From the NCBI RefSeq assembly GCF_000308575.1, contig NZ_BAFZ01000077.1, positions 62,001 through 126,000 on the forward strand: a stretch of DNA of 64,000 nucleotides, given 5' to 3'. The first letter of the stretch is position 1. Every line of letters starts with the position of its first letter. Position numbers and translations under genes: made by a program. Origin of the DNA: Nocardia exalbida NBRC 100660. GTDB taxonomy: Bacteria > Actinomycetota > Actinomycetes > Mycobacteriales > Mycobacteriaceae. Below are positions 1 through 9,247 of the stretch, in pieces. Below the pieces are notes generated by a model. The model was not told the DNA's origin. It saw nothing but the letters and a program-made list of their open reading frames with translations, and did no database searches.

Positions 1-1796
1 GCGTCTACTCCGAGCCGCACTGGTCGGCCAAGCGGGGCGCGGCGCGCGCCTACGAACGTGTCACGCTGTATGGGATTCCGCTGGTCACCGGCAGGCCGGT
101 GGACTACGGCCGGATCGACCCGGAGTTGTCGCGGGAGTTGTTCATCCGGCACGCCCTGGTGCAGGGCGAGTGGCAGACCCGCCACGAGTTCTTCCACCGT
201 AATCGCGCGCTGCTCGACGATGTGGCCGACCTGGAGCATCGTGCCCGCCGCCGGGACATCCTGGTCGACGACGAGGTGCTGTTCGCGTTCTACGACGAAC
301 GCCTGCCCGCCGACATCGTCTCGGTGCGTCATTTCGACAGCTGGTGGCGCACCGCACGCCGGACAGACCCCGAGCTGCTGGATTTCTCCACCTCCACCGT
401 GGTCAACGAAGGCGCGGCCGCACTGGACCCGGCGGCTTTCCCGGACTCCTGGCGCCAAGGCGAACTCGCCTTCCCGCTCTCCTACCAGTTCGAGCCGGGC
501 AACGAGGAAGACGGCGTCACCGTACGGATCCCGGTGGAACAGCTCGCCCACGTCCGCGCCGTCGGCTTCGATTGGCTGGTGCCGGGCATGCGCGACGAAC
601 TGGCCGCCGCTCTGATCAAGACGTTGCCGAAGACATTGCGACGCAGCGTCGTCCCCGCACCCGACTTCGCGGCCGCCGCCCTGGCGGCGCTGACCCCGCG
701 GGCGGAGCCGCTGCGGGCCGGGCTGGCGCGCGAGTTGTCCCGGCTGGGTTCGGTGTCGATCGCCCCCACCGACTTCGACGTCTCCGCACTGCCCGACCAC
801 CTGCGCATGACTTTCGCGGCCATCGGCGACGACGGCGCCGTGCTCGCCCGGGACAAGAGTCTCGCCGCGCTGAAAACCCGCCTGGCCGAGCAGGTTTCCG
901 CCTCCGTCGCCCGGGCCACCGCGGGAGCCGAACGCCCGCCTGCCACGGTGTGGACCTCCGAATCGCTCGGCACCCTCGCGCCGACGGTGCGGCGCGAGGT
1001 GGCGGGGCAGACCGTCACCGGATACCCGGCGCTCGTCGCCGAAGGCGACGGCGTGGCGGTCCGGGTGCTCAGCTCCCCCGCGGAGCAGGCCGCCGCCATG
1101 CGCCTCGGCACCAGAGCGCTGCTGCTGCACACGCTGCCCGCTTCGGCCCGTAGCTCCACCGCGGGCCTGTCGCCCGCGGATCGCCTTGCGCTGAGCCAGA
1201 ATCCGTACGGCTCGCTGGAGGCGCTGCTCGACGACTGCCGCGCGGCTGCCGCCGACGAACTGCTCGTGGCCGCCGGCGGGCCGGTGCACGACCCGGCGGA
1301 GTTCGACGCGCTCGTCGCCCGGATCCGTCCGGATTTCGCCGCCACCGTCGCTCGTTACGTGCGCCTGGTCGTGCCGGTGCTCGCGGGCGCCCACCAGGTT
1401 TCGGTGGCGCTGGCGCGAACGAGCGAGCGCGACATCGCCGAAGACGTCCGTCATCAGCTCGACGATCTGGTGTTCCGCGGCTTCGTGTCCGAAACGGGCG
1501 CGGCCAGGCTGCGTGAGCTGCCGCGCTACCTCCAGGCGGCGGTGGCGCGACTGGAGGCGTTGCCCGGCTCGGCCGTTCGCGATCGGCAAGGCATGGCCGA
1601 ACTCGATCGGGTGCTCGCCGCCTATGACCGCTTGGTAGCGTCGCTCCCGCAGAGCCGCAGGCATGCGCCCGCGGTCACCGAGATCTGGTGGATGATCGAG
1701 GAATTCCGCGTCAGCCTGTTCGCGCAGAAGCTCGGTACCCCGTTCCCGGTGTCGGCCAAGCGGATCGAGAAGGCGATCGCCGCGGTGCGGCGCTGA
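1..1796 (+). CDS. hrpA: ATP-dependent RNA helicase HrpA, C-terminal part (5' end outside window)
   Basis: DEAH-box RNA helicase. Only the C-terminal ~597 residues are present; reading starts at base 3 and no start codon is expected. The visible part has the stretch typical of the HrpA tail (DUF3418): EPHWS, a YERVTLYG-like segment, then ELFIRHALV, RARRRDILVDDE and FDSWWR. The helicase core and nucleotide-binding motifs lie upstream of the window. HrpA-type proteins act on RNA, including ribosomes stalled on mRNA. The gene ends two bases before the convergent nrdR gene, with no clear hairpin between them. The family call rests on the conserved tail and is firm; the exact substrate here is not visible. 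Confidence 0.9.
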   Translation, partial: VYSEPHWSAKRGAARAYERVTLYGIPLVTGRPVDYGRIDPELSRELFIRHALVQGEWQTRHEFFHRNRALLDDVADLEHRARRRDILVDDEVLFAFYDERLPADIVSVRHFDSWWRTARRTDPELLDFSTSTVVNEGAAALDPAAFPDSWRQGELAFPLSYQFEPGNEEDGVTVRIPVEQLAHVRAVGFDWLVPGMRDELAAALIKTLPKTLRRSVVPAPDFAAAALAALTPRAEPLRAGLARELSRLGSVSIAPTDFDVSALPDHLRMTFAAIGDDGAVLARDKSLAALKTRLAEQVSASVARATAGAERPPATVWTSESLGTLAPTVRREVAGQTVTGYPALVAEGDGVAVRVLSSPAEQAAAMRLGTRALLLHTLPASARSSTAGLSPADRLALSQNPYGSLEALLDDCRAAAADELLVAAGGPVHDPAEFDALVARIRPDFAATVARYVRLVVPVLAGAHQVSVALARTSERDIAEDVRHQLDDLVFRGFVSETGAARLRELPRYLQAAVARLEALPGSAVRDRQGMAELDRVLAAYDRLVASLPQSRRHAPAVTEIWWMIEEFRVSLFAQKLGTPFPVSAKRIEKAIAAVRR

Positions 1797-1797
1797 G

Positions 1798-2268
1798 TCA
1801 GTCGGCGGCCGACAGCGCTTCGGCGCGCGCCTGGCGCATCTCCCGGATCTCGCGTTCGAAGTCCTCGGCCGAGGTGAACGACCGGTAGACCGAAGCGAAC
1901 CGCAGGTAGGCCACCTCGTCGAGATCGCGCAGCGGGCCCAGGATGGCCAGCCCCACCTCGTGACTGGGCACCTCGGGAGATCCCTTGGCGCGCACCGCGT
2001 CCTCCACTTGCTGCGCCAGCAGGTTCAGCGCGTCGTCGTCGACTTCACGACCTTGGCAGGCCCGGCGCACACCCCGGATGACCTTTTCGCGACTGAACGG
2101 CTCGGTGACGCCGCTCCGCTTGACCACCGACAGGATGGCGGTCTCCACGGTGGTGAACCGCCGCCCACACTGCGGGCAGGCGCGACGCCGGCGGATGGCC
2201 GCGCCTTCGTCGGCCTCGCGCGAGTCCACCACCCGGGAGTCGGGGTGTCGGCAGTACGGGCAATGCAT
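1798..2268 (-). CDS. nrdR: Transcriptional repressor NrdR
   Basis: ATP/dATP-sensing repressor of ribonucleotide reductase genes. The 156-residue product opens with MHCPYC and has a four-cysteine zinc ribbon (CPYC near residue 3, CPQC near 31), followed by an ATP-cone domain (VVKRSG, FSREK, and so on). The start is placed at the ATG preceding HCPYC because NrdR proteins begin there. The open frame continues 47 codons upstream, but those codons encode non-homologous sequence. In M. tuberculosis nrdR likewise lies close to lexA, separated by the divergent SOS gene. Here an additional secreted-protein gene lies between. No ribonucleotide reductase gene is in the window. Confidence 0.95.
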   Translation of the reverse strand: MHCPYCRHPDSRVVDSREADEGAAIRRRRACPQCGRRFTTVETAILSVVKRSGVTEPFSREKVIRGVRRACQGREVDDDALNLLAQQVEDAVRAKGSPEVPSHEVGLAILGPLRDLDEVAYLRFASVYRSFTSAEDFEREIREMRQARAEALSAAD

Positions 2269-2473
2269 CCGAGAAATCCTTCGTCGATGCGCGTGCTCGC
2301 GTCCGGACCGGGCACCGATCGGGCGATCGGTCCGGCGAGCCCGTGTACAGAGGTCTATACCCCGGCACCAGACATTCCTCGTGCGACACGCGGAATACCT
2401 GCATAACACTTCGAGGATACCCGGCCGGGTTCCCGATTTGCCGCACTCACCCCCGCTGCCGGACGCGGCTTCC

Positions 2474-3727
2474 TCATCCGGCGATCTGCCAGTGCGCGGT
2501 CAAGTCGGCGAGGAGGTCCGGCAATCGGGCGGCGAGGCGGCCACGGGCCAGCTTGCCCCAGAACGCCTCGCCGAGGACGGCGCCGGCCACGGCGGGGTCG
2601 GTCTCCATATCGATATGGCGGGGCACCAGGTCACCGGTGATGTAGTGCCAGCGCGTCTCGCGGTCGGCCCAGTTGAAGCCGGGCAACGGCACACGGAGCG
2701 TGACGCTGCGGCCACCTACCTCGGCGCCGACGACCGTGGGGGCGAACACGCCGGGCGCGCGGACGCCCGGCACTCCGGGTTTGCCCGCGATGGTGCTGAC
2801 ATAGGTGAGCACGCGGCCGATCGGCGCCCGGCCCGCCGACGTCTCGTCCCACTGGTCGGCGACGACGTGGTTCTGTTCCCGATCGGTCATCCGGATCAGC
2901 GCGTCGATGTAACCGTCCCTGGTGCCCGAGGCGATCGACTGCCACGCGGTGTGGATGTCGTCGTCGAGCACACCCGCCGCGTACATCTCGTCGATCCCGC
3001 GCATGCCCAGCGCGACGTAGGCTTCGTGCATCGGCACCAGATCCGTGAAGATGTGCTTCTGCATGATCATCAGGCGGGTCTGATACCACGCGACGTCCGC
3101 GGCGCTCAGGCGGGAGCCCTCGGTGGCGAGCAGCCGGATGTCCTCCGGCAGCGCCCGCGTCAATTCCGGCGGGGTCGCGCTCAGCAGATCGGCGACCGCG
3201 TCGCCGAGCCGATGGATGCCGGGCACGTCCAGGACCACGCCCACATCGCCCATGTCGAAGAATCCGGAGGCGAACGATCCGCCCGCGATGCCGGCCAGCC
3301 CCGCCCAGTAGAACTCCGGGTGGCGGGTGGCCAGCCGCAGATAGTTGACGTAGACCTGGTTGAACGTGCGTTCGTTCGCGCGCGGGCCCTGCCCGGGATC
3401 CCAGGCCGCCAGATCGATATCGGCGTTCCCGGCGGCGATCACCAGCCAGTACTGGTGCAGCAGTGTCGCGTAGCGGCGCGGCGCCACACCGTCGGCCCGG
3501 GCCTGCCGCAACGCCTCGGCCAGATCCGATTCGTGCAGTGGCAGAGCGGGACCGAGTCCGCCCGCCCCCGCACCGTCAGCGTTGACGGAGGGCAGGTCCA
3601 GATAAGGCGCGTACGCGGGTTCCGCCCGGGCGATCGATGCTGCGCCGAGTCCGAGGACCAGACAGAGGGACAAGGCGGCCGCGCGGAGCAAGACGCGAAC
3701 CGAGCGGCCTGCGCTGAGGAGTGTCAT
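2474..3727 (-). CDS. Secreted protein of unknown function, 417 aa
   Basis: Not recognised with confidence. The first ~36 residues form a classical signal peptide: basic start, a hydrophobic core around residues 14-31, and an ARAEP-like cleavage region. The mature protein is mostly helical and soluble. A central stretch reading [11 protein letters not shown] followed by FFDMGDVG faintly resembles the DUF2515/YppC type of protein, but I cannot confirm that by eye. The ATG has no good Shine-Dalgarno sequence, so initiation may be leaderless or further downstream. It stands alone between nrdR and the SOS-linked membrane protein gene, all on the same strand. Codon use and GC match the neighbours. 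Confidence 0.7.
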   Translation of the reverse strand: MTLLSAGRSVRVLLRAAALSLCLVLGLGAASIARAEPAYAPYLDLPSVNADGAGAGGLGPALPLHESDLAEALRQARADGVAPRRYATLLHQYWLVIAAGNADIDLAAWDPGQGPRANERTFNQVYVNYLRLATRHPEFYWAGLAGIAGGSFASGFFDMGDVGVVLDVPGIHRLGDAVADLLSATPPELTRALPEDIRLLATEGSRLSAADVAWYQTRLMIMQKHIFTDLVPMHEAYVALGMRGIDEMYAAGVLDDDIHTAWQSIASGTRDGYIDALIRMTDREQNHVVADQWDETSAGRAPIGRVLTYVSTIAGKPGVPGVRAPGVFAPTVVGAEVGGRSVTLRVPLPGFNWADRETRWHYITGDLVPRHIDMETDPAVAGAVLGEAFWGKLARGRLAARLPDLLADLTAHWQIAG

Positions 3728-3852
3728 GTGCTGAAAAGTCCCGACATCGTTCGGGCGGTATTGCCCGGATCACGTTTTCAGCACGGTAGCAACACGTTCT
3801 AGTTTGTCGATCAACAATTCCGGCCGCCCAGCGTGGCCGAATTCCCTTCCGC

Positions 3853-4311
3853 TCAGCGCGAAATGCCGCCCACCGGCGCACCCGGGCCGTCCACCACCGC
3901 CGGTACCGGCCGACCGGCATCACCGCCCCACCCGCCCGCCCGTACATGCGCCAGGGCGATCAGCCCCGCCACCACCAAGGCGGTGACCAGCGCGGTGACG
4001 GCGAGGACGGCGAACCCGATCTGCGCTTGCTCGACCCGGCGCATCGGGTGTTCACCATGAGCACGCCCCCGCGCGAGCGGCCGCGAACCCCGGTCGTAGG
4101 CGACCGCACCGGCGCGGGGACGGGCGCCGGGCGGGCGCCGATCGGCCGCGGATCGGTGCGCAGGCGTCAGCGCGCGGGCACGCGCACCATCACACAGCAA
4201 GCGCCGGGCGGTCTCGTAGCCGAGATCGTCCCGATCGGGATCGGCGGGGCGCTCGGGTTGCGCGACCGCCGAGCCGAGAGAAGGGGTGACATCGCTGATC
4301 GCAGTGCTCAT
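3853..4311 (-). CDS. SOS-linked small membrane protein divergent from lexA (Rv2719c/DivS position)
   Basis: A 152-residue protein divergent from lexA. It has a strong GGAGG ribosome binding site about 8 bases before its ATG. The N-terminal ~90 residues are hydrophilic, rich in Arg/Pro/Asp and probably cytoplasmic. One transmembrane helix follows at about residues 96-121, then a short Gly/Pro-rich outside tail. In mycobacteria and corynebacteria this slot holds SOS-induced cell-division inhibitors (Rv2719c/ChiZ and DivS). Rv2719c has the same basic-region-plus-one-helix plan but continues into a LysM-type wall-binding domain. That domain is absent here, and I found none in the other frames just downstream. 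A role in SOS division arrest is inferred from position and topology only. Confidence 0.65.
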   Translation of the reverse strand: MSTAISDVTPSLGSAVAQPERPADPDRDDLGYETARRLLCDGARARALTPAHRSAADRRPPGARPRAGAVAYDRGSRPLARGRAHGEHPMRRVEQAQIGFAVLAVTALVTALVVAGLIALAHVRAGGWGGDAGRPVPAVVDGPGAPVGGISR

Positions 4312-4356
4312 CGGACAAACCTCCGTGGTAGGTGCTCCGTCGGCGTTCGAGCTGTT

Positions 4357-4370
4357 CGAACACGTGTTCA
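4357..4370. promoter_or_regulatory. SOS (LexA) box 1
   Basis: CGAAC-ACGT-GTTCA matches the actinobacterial LexA operator GAAC-N4-GTTC exactly in its half-sites. It is the copy nearest the start of the divergent membrane protein gene, about 46 bases before its ATG. Confidence 0.85.
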
Positions 4371-4394
4371 GCTGTTATTCGCTCATGTGTTCGA

Positions 4395-4408
4395 AGAACT
4401 GGTGTTCG
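4395..4408. promoter_or_regulatory. SOS (LexA) box 2
   Basis: AGAAC-TGGT-GTTCG has perfect GAAC/GTTC half-sites. It lies midway in the intergenic region, 38 bases centre-to-centre from box 1, so it could serve either promoter. Confidence 0.8.
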
Positions 4409-4457
4409 ATTTCTACCACGCGTCGCCGACAAAGTCAGCAGGAACACCCGACATACG

Positions 4458-4473
4458 TCGAACAGATGTTTGA
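4458..4473. promoter_or_regulatory. SOS (LexA) box 3, lexA-proximal
   Basis: TCGAAC-AGAT-GTTTGA is a 16-base near-palindrome. The GTTTGA right half resembles the operator form in front of mycobacterial lexA genes, as I recall it. It lies about 110 bases before the lexA GTG and is the likely autoregulatory site. Confidence 0.85.
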
Positions 4474-4580
4474 TCCAGCGGCGTGACCGGACTAGATTCG
4501 AAGAACCGAAGACACGGACAGGCCATGAGGACACATGCCGGGCACCGACCGGCCTGGCACAGCAGGAAAGGGCGGTTGCG

Positions 4581-5303
4581 GTGAGGCAGACGGACGACAC
4601 GGGTGACGAGAGCGGCGCCGACGCGGCGAGTAGCGGAGCGGATCTCACCGTGCGTCAGCGCAAAGTGCTGGAGGTGATCCGCTCCTCGGTGAGCGAGCGC
4701 GGCTACCCGCCGAGCATCCGGGAGATCGGTGACGCCGTCGGCCTCACGTCCACCTCGTCGGTCGCCCATCAGCTGCGCGCCCTGGAGCGCAAGGGCTACC
4801 TGCGCCGCGATCCGAATCGGCCACGCGCCGTGGACGTCCGGGGTCTGGACGAGGTGGTGCGGTCGGTGACCAGCCTGCCCGCCGCGGCGGTCGACGACGG
4901 TGAGATCACCGTCGACGTCGATCGTCCCGTCCCCACGTTCGTCCCGGTGCTCGGTCGCATCGCCGCCGGTGGCCCGATCCTGGCCGAGCAGGCCGTGGAG
5001 GACGTCTTCCCGCTGCCGCGCGAGCTGGTCGGCGACGGTTCGCTGTTCCTGCTGAAGGTGGTCGGGCAGTCCATGATCGACGCGGCGATCTGCGACGGCG
5101 ACTGGGTGGTCGTGCGACAGCAGAACGTCGCCGACAACGGCGACATCGTCGCGGCGATGATCGACGGGGAGGCCACGGTGAAGACCTTCAAGCGCACCGG
5201 CAAGGACGTCTGGCTGATGCCGCACAACCCCGTCTTCGAGCCGATTCCCGGTAACGACGCCCAGATTCTCGGCAAGGTCGTCACGGTCATCCGCAAGATC
5301 TGA
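4581..5303 (+). CDS. lexA: SOS repressor LexA
   Basis: Represses DNA-damage genes and self-cleaves on contact with RecA filaments. The 240-residue product has an N-terminal winged helix (YPPSIREIG, then [11 protein letters not shown]) and a C-terminal S24 peptidase domain. The scissile Ala-Gly pair is at about 129-130 (RIAAGG), the catalytic serine at about 164 (GQSM) and the lysine at about 201 (TVKTF). The GTG start has AGGAAAGGGCGG just upstream; the open frame extends further 5' but that sequence is not LexA-like. Three LexA boxes precede it, so autorepression shared with the divergent gene is expected. Its co-protease recA is at 46.2 kb. Confidence 0.96.
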   Translation: MRQTDDTGDESGADAASSGADLTVRQRKVLEVIRSSVSERGYPPSIREIGDAVGLTSTSSVAHQLRALERKGYLRRDPNRPRAVDVRGLDEVVRSVTSLPAAAVDDGEITVDVDRPVPTFVPVLGRIAAGGPILAEQAVEDVFPLPRELVGDGSLFLLKVVGQSMIDAAICDGDWVVVRQQNVADNGDIVAAMIDGEATVKTFKRTGKDVWLMPHNPVFEPIPGNDAQILGKVVTVIRKI

Positions 5304-5320
5304 CGGTTCCATAGGAACGA

Positions 5321-5360
5321 CGAACGCCGACTGTGCGCTGATGCGCGCTGTCGGCGTTCG
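5321..5360 (+). terminator. Hairpin after lexA
   Basis: Perfect 11-base inverted repeat, CGAACGCCGAC (5321-5331) and GTCGGCGTTCG (5350-5360). The 18-base loop can itself pair GCGC-TGAT-GCGC. There is no T-run, as is usual in high-GC actinomycetes. It starts 18 bases after the lexA stop. Confidence 0.65.
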
Positions 5361-5393
5361 CCGAACAGCACGAGGCGCGGCACTCACAGCTGA

Positions 5394-7484
5394 TTGCCAG
5401 CTGACGCGCAGGCGATTCACCAGGACGCTTGCAAAGCTCCAGCGGTGACAGCGATCCCCGCCGCGGCCGCGGTGCCCGATGCGAATCCGATTGCCACCCG
5501 CGCCGGATCGGCCGGCTTACCGCCCGCGCGCGGGTGGGAGCGCGCGGGGCTGTCCCTCCTGCTGATCGGGACCGCGGTCGCGTATCTGTGGCACATCACG
5601 GTCAACGGGATGGGCAACGACTTCTATGCCGCGGCAGCCTGGTCCGGTGCACGGAACTGGAAGGCGGTGCTGTTCGGTTCCCTTGATCCGGGCAACTTCA
5701 TCACCGTGGACAAGCCGCCGGTGTCGCAATGGGTAATGGGCGTATCCGGGCAGCTGTTCGGATTCGGCAGCGCGAGCATGCTGGTGCCGCAGGCGCTGAT
5801 GGCCGTGGCCGCGGTGGCATTGCTGTACGCGATGGTCACCGAGGCGACCGCCAACCGGGCCGCCGGTCTGCTGGCCGGAGCCGTTCTGGCGGCAACCCCG
5901 GTGGTGGCGCTGATGTTTCGATTCAACAACCCGGATGCCGTGATGGTGCTGCTGATGACCGCGGGCGCGTACTGCACGCTCCGGGCGGCGCGGCAGGCGA
6001 GCCCGCGCTGGCTGATACTGGCGGGCGTCGCGCTCGGATTCGCGTTCCTGGCGAAGATGCTCGAAGGGCTCATGGTGCTGCCCGCCTTGGCGCTCACCTA
6101 TCTGATCGTCGCGCCGACCTCGGCGCGAAAGCGCCTGCTGCACTTGTCGGCCGCCGCGGCGGCACTGATCGTCTCCTCGGGCTGGTATGTCCTGCTGACG
6201 GTCCTGTGGCCCGCCACCGCGCGGCCCTACCTGGCGGGCTCGACGAACAACACCTTCATGGATCTGGTGCTGGGCTACAACGGGTTCGCTCGTTTCCTGG
6301 GGCACAATCACCGTGGCGGCGACCGGTTCGCGCTGCCGCCCGGATACGAGATGCCACCGGCCGCCAGTCATCCCGGTGGCGGGTTCGCCGGATCGAGCGG
6401 ACCGAGTCCGGCTCGCCTGTTCAGCGGCGAGATCGGATTCGAGATCTCCTGGCTGCTTCCTGCTGCCCTGCTCGCCTTCGTGCTGGTGCTCGTCTCCCGC
6501 GGGCGGGCGCCTCGCACCGACCCGATCCGTGCGGCCGCATTGGCTTTCGGGTTGTGGCTGATCGTCGACGGCGTCGCGTTCACCGTGATGCGCGGCGGCA
6601 TGCATGCCTACTACACGCTGGCGATCGGGCCCGCCGTGGCCGGGATGTTCGCGATCGGGGTGGCCGAGATGTGGCGGCGGCGGTCCGCGGCGTTCGGCCG
6701 AGTCGGCGCCGCCGCACTGGTGCTCACGTCGGGTCTGTGGGCGTTCGTCCTGCTCGACCGCAACCCCGAGTGGCTGCCGCCCCTGCGTTGGACGCTCGCG
6801 GTGGTCTCGGCAGCGGCGGCGCTCGCACTGGTCGCCGCGGCGTTCCCCGGCGGGGTGCGGCGGGTGCGGGCCGGAGCCGTCTCGATGCTCGTCGTCTCGG
6901 GCGTGCTCGCAGGCATCGGCGGATCGACGGCGTACGCCGCGGCCACCCTGCCGCAGGCGCATACCGGGGGCAGCCCGACCGTCGGCCCCGCCGAGGCCGC
7001 GGCTCCGGATCGGATGAACGACGTGCGCCGCGAGGTGACCTCATTCGTGAACGGAGAGGTCGAACCTCGACTTTCCGCGCTGTTGCGCGACACCTCCACG
7101 ACCTGGTCGGCCGCGGTGGACCGCTCCTCGGTCGCCGCGTCGCTCGAGCTCGCCAGCCACACCCCGGTCGTCGCCATCGGCGGTTTCACCTCCGACGACC
7201 CGGTCCCCACCCTCGACGAATTCCAGACCATGGTCCGCACGCATCAGGTGACGTACTACCTCGCGCAAGAGGTGCGGCTGCCCGATTCGTGGCGTGTGCG
7301 CGGCCAGGCCGAGGCGCCCGCCGCGCCGGTTCCGGACAACGGATGGTGGCGCCCGGCCGGGCACGAAGACATCGCCGAGTGGGTATCCGCGCACTACACG
7401 GCGGTACACATCGGCAATGTCGCCGTCTACGACCTCACCGCGCCGGCCTGCGCCGATGCACCCGGAAGGGTCTGCGCGAAGTGA
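5394..7484 (+). CDS. Glycosyltransferase family 39 (ArnT/PMT-like) membrane protein
   Basis: Polytopic glycosyltransferase that probably moves a sugar from a polyprenyl-phosphate donor onto an envelope acceptor. After a ~45-residue hydrophilic N-terminus the first helix leads into GNDFYAAA and, in the first outer loop, FITVDKPPVSQW; the DKPP motif and nearby acidic residue are typical of this family. About 10-12 membrane helices follow, then a soluble outer domain from about residue 540 to the end. The 696-residue length suits the family. The start is uncertain: TTG at 5394 lacks a clear ribosome site, and GTG at 5445 is an in-frame alternative. It lies downstream of lexA past a hairpin, so is probably separately transcribed. 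Confidence 0.82.
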   Translation: MPADAQAIHQDACKAPAVTAIPAAAAVPDANPIATRAGSAGLPPARGWERAGLSLLLIGTAVAYLWHITVNGMGNDFYAAAAWSGARNWKAVLFGSLDPGNFITVDKPPVSQWVMGVSGQLFGFGSASMLVPQALMAVAAVALLYAMVTEATANRAAGLLAGAVLAATPVVALMFRFNNPDAVMVLLMTAGAYCTLRAARQASPRWLILAGVALGFAFLAKMLEGLMVLPALALTYLIVAPTSARKRLLHLSAAAAALIVSSGWYVLLTVLWPATARPYLAGSTNNTFMDLVLGYNGFARFLGHNHRGGDRFALPPGYEMPPAASHPGGGFAGSSGPSPARLFSGEIGFEISWLLPAALLAFVLVLVSRGRAPRTDPIRAAALAFGLWLIVDGVAFTVMRGGMHAYYTLAIGPAVAGMFAIGVAEMWRRRSAAFGRVGAAALVLTSGLWAFVLLDRNPEWLPPLRWTLAVVSAAAALALVAAAFPGGVRRVRAGAVSMLVVSGVLAGIGGSTAYAAATLPQAHTGGSPTVGPAEAAAPDRMNDVRREVTSFVNGEVEPRLSALLRDTSTTWSAAVDRSSVAASLELASHTPVVAIGGFTSDDPVPTLDEFQTMVRTHQVTYYLAQEVRLPDSWRVRGQAEAPAAPVPDNGWWRPAGHEDIAEWVSAHYTAVHIGNVAVYDLTAPACADAPGRVCAK

Positions 7485-7575
7485 TCGGGCAGACCCGGCA
7501 GTGTCACCGCCGTGCACCACTGGTGATGGCGCGTTCCGGTGGCGGCCGAGGATCGGAGCCGGAGACGACGGGGTG

Positions 7576-7989
7576 TCAGCTCGTGCCCACACCGAGTGCG
7601 GTCAGCAGCACCAGCACGACGGTGAGCACGGCCAGCACGCCGTGGCCCGCGACGACGGCGACGGGAAAGTGCCCTTCGGGAGGTTCTGCCGTACCCGCCG
7701 AACGGGCACGGTAGGTGGGCAGCCAGCGCAGCAGCATCGCGAATCCGAGCAGCGCGACGGGGATCAGCAGTGCGAACGCGACCCACGCCAGTGCGTCCGT
7801 GTCGAGGACGAGGTACAGGATCCAGCAGATCAGTCCGGCCACGGCGAGCGTGAAGTGACCGAACACGACCGGCACGGGCAGCTGGGTGGAACTCGGCTGC
7901 CGCGTCCCGCCCCGGGCGATCCACGTGCCGAGCATGAAGAAACCGCCGCCCGCGGTGAGCAGCCAAGAAACCAGTGCGGCGATGCCCAT
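7576..7989 (-). CDS. Small four-helix membrane protein, 137 aa
   Basis: Not assigned to a named family. The ATG at 7989 has an AGGAGG-type ribosome site seven bases upstream; the longer open frame upstream overlaps the next gene and is not credible. Four hydrophobic segments are visible at about residues 3-22, 37-58, 65-84 and 112-134, separated by short polar loops, with no soluble domain and no metal-binding motif. It sits 29 bases downstream of the DUF2231 gene on the same strand, so the two are probably co-transcribed and may act together in the membrane. It converges on the glycosyltransferase gene. Confidence 0.72.
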   Translation of the reverse strand: MGIAALVSWLLTAGGGFFMLGTWIARGGTRQPSSTQLPVPVVFGHFTLAVAGLICWILYLVLDTDALAWVAFALLIPVALLGFAMLLRWLPTYRARSAGTAEPPEGHFPVAVVAGHGVLAVLTVVLVLLTALGVGTS

Positions 7990-8018
7990 GGTGTGCCTCC
8001 TGGGGGATGCGAAGGGAT

Positions 8019-8528
8019 TCAGTGGGTGAAGCCACCGGCTTGGGTGGTTTCGTCGGCGACCCGCACGCCATAGCGATAAGCCAGCTTGCCGCCGAGATAC
8101 CCGGAAATCGCCAGCGTCACCAGGCTCACCGCCGACAGCGCCAGCGGACCGGCCGGGACCGCGACCGCGAGGTCCGCACCCCGCCGCCACACGAAACCCA
8201 GCGCGTAGGCGACGGTCACCAGCAAGTTGAGCGTCATGTGCAGCAAGCCGGTACGGAAGGCGGGCGTGCCGGTCGGGATCGCGAGCAGATCGAGGAACCC
8301 GATCGTCGCGGCGATCAAGGCGCCCAGCACGCCGATCGCGATCAACCAGGACGATCCTTCGACCAGGAAGTCCGGATGGTCAACGAGGCGGGAGGCGATG
8401 TCGAACACGAAACTGGCGACCCACGCGCCGATCGGGACGGTGACCAGTATCGGATGGAACGGATGCCCGTACGGACCGGCCAGCACCGCACTCACCGGCC
8501 GCTTTCCCTGCCGTGGATCGCCGCTCAT
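8019..8528 (-). CDS. DUF2231-family membrane protein
   Basis: A 169-residue protein with four hydrophobic helices and the DUF2231 signature near the start: GHPFHPILVTVPIGAW, in which the two histidines are conserved and may bind metal or haem. No enzymatic role is established for the family, which often occurs beside redox or c-type haem proteins. The ATG at 8528 follows GGAGGTATGCG. It precedes the four-helix protein gene by 29 bases and probably leads that two-gene unit. Its nearness to the hydrogenase block, on the same strand, is suggestive only; a region holding a tiny Met-rich ORF separates them. Confidence 0.85.
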   Translation of the reverse strand: MSGDPRQGKRPVSAVLAGPYGHPFHPILVTVPIGAWVASFVFDIASRLVDHPDFLVEGSSWLIAIGVLGALIAATIGFLDLLAIPTGTPAFRTGLLHMTLNLLVTVAYALGFVWRRGADLAVAVPAGPLALSAVSLVTLAISGYLGGKLAYRYGVRVADETTQAGGFTH

Positions 8529-8753
8529 CGCATACCTCCGCCGAGGCCGATCAGGTCGATGACGAAAATAGTCTTACCCGCCGCGCGGGACATTCACACC
8601 ACACTCGGGTCGACCACAATCGACCCCGGGGTCGATTCTCGGCCGTCGAATACTCAGCGCGTGACGCGCTGTTTTTGTCGCACCGGTACGGTGACCGAAA
8701 CACACGCACGCCACACCGCGACATCATTCGACTTTCCGTCTGCGGAACGGCCA

Positions 8754-8849
8754 CTACATCATCGGCATCATTGGCAACGTCGGCATCTGCATGCCGGGGA
8801 ACATGCGATTCCACCAGTCGCGTGCCATCCCCATCATCTGATCCATCAC
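8754..8849 (-). CDS. Methionine-rich 31-residue micro-protein (putative)
   Basis: A tiny ORF with an excellent GGGAGG ribosome site nine bases before GTG (an ATG follows immediately). The product carries about 12 methionines in 31 residues. Its plan is MMDQMMGMARDWWN, then RMFPGMQMP, ending in PMMPMM. An aromatic patch (DWWNRMF) sits in the middle and the last nine residues alternate Met and Pro. Repeated Met-x-Met/Met-x-x-Met spacing is typical of Cu(I)- or Ag(I)-binding loops, but an amphipathic membrane peptide is also possible. It lies on the same strand as, and about 225 bases upstream of, the DUF2231 gene. Coding status rests on the ribosome site and non-random composition; homologues were not checked. 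Confidence 0.5.
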   Translation of the reverse strand: MMDQMMGMARDWWNRMFPGMQMPTLPMMPMM

Positions 8850-8859
8850 GGTAGTTCAC

Positions 8860-9247
8860 CTCCCTTCAACAGGACTCTAGAAGCAGGTCGGCTCATCGGA
8901 CTCGAAGGTGAGGAAACGCGGTCACACGCCGTGATAATCACCGGGAAACAATTCCTGGGTTGCGATGAATTTTCCGCCCGGGCGACCATTGGCGAATTCA
9001 CGCGGCACTCCTCGCGGTCGAGATCGACAGCTGTGTACATTCTACTCCGAGCACGGTTGCCGAAAAACGTCGTCGCGCCTTACGAATTCGCCGAACCGTC
9101 GAGGGCTGCGCATTTCCACCGATGGGATCTTTGCGTCCGAATGGAACATCGCCATAGGCGTCGGACGACGACGGCGAGCTTGTCGGACCGATGAAGCCCG
9201 CCGCCACGAATTCGGCGTTCGTGATCGGCGGCGCGGGACGGAGTTCG
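8860..9247. other. Intergenic region, no gene seen
   Basis: About 390 bases between the methionine-rich ORF and the last gene of the hydrogenase block. It is visibly less GC-rich than its surroundings. Short frames on both strands have no convincing start or composition. It probably holds the promoter of the Met-rich ORF / DUF2231 unit and the 3' end of the hydrogenase transcript; no clear hairpin was found. Confidence 0.5.

Noticed and set aside
8551-8859. A 102-codon minus-strand frame overlapping the methionine-rich ORF.
   Set aside because: Its phase lacks the spacing to the GGGAGG site, and its Asp/Arg-rich repeats are the out-of-frame reading of the Met codons.
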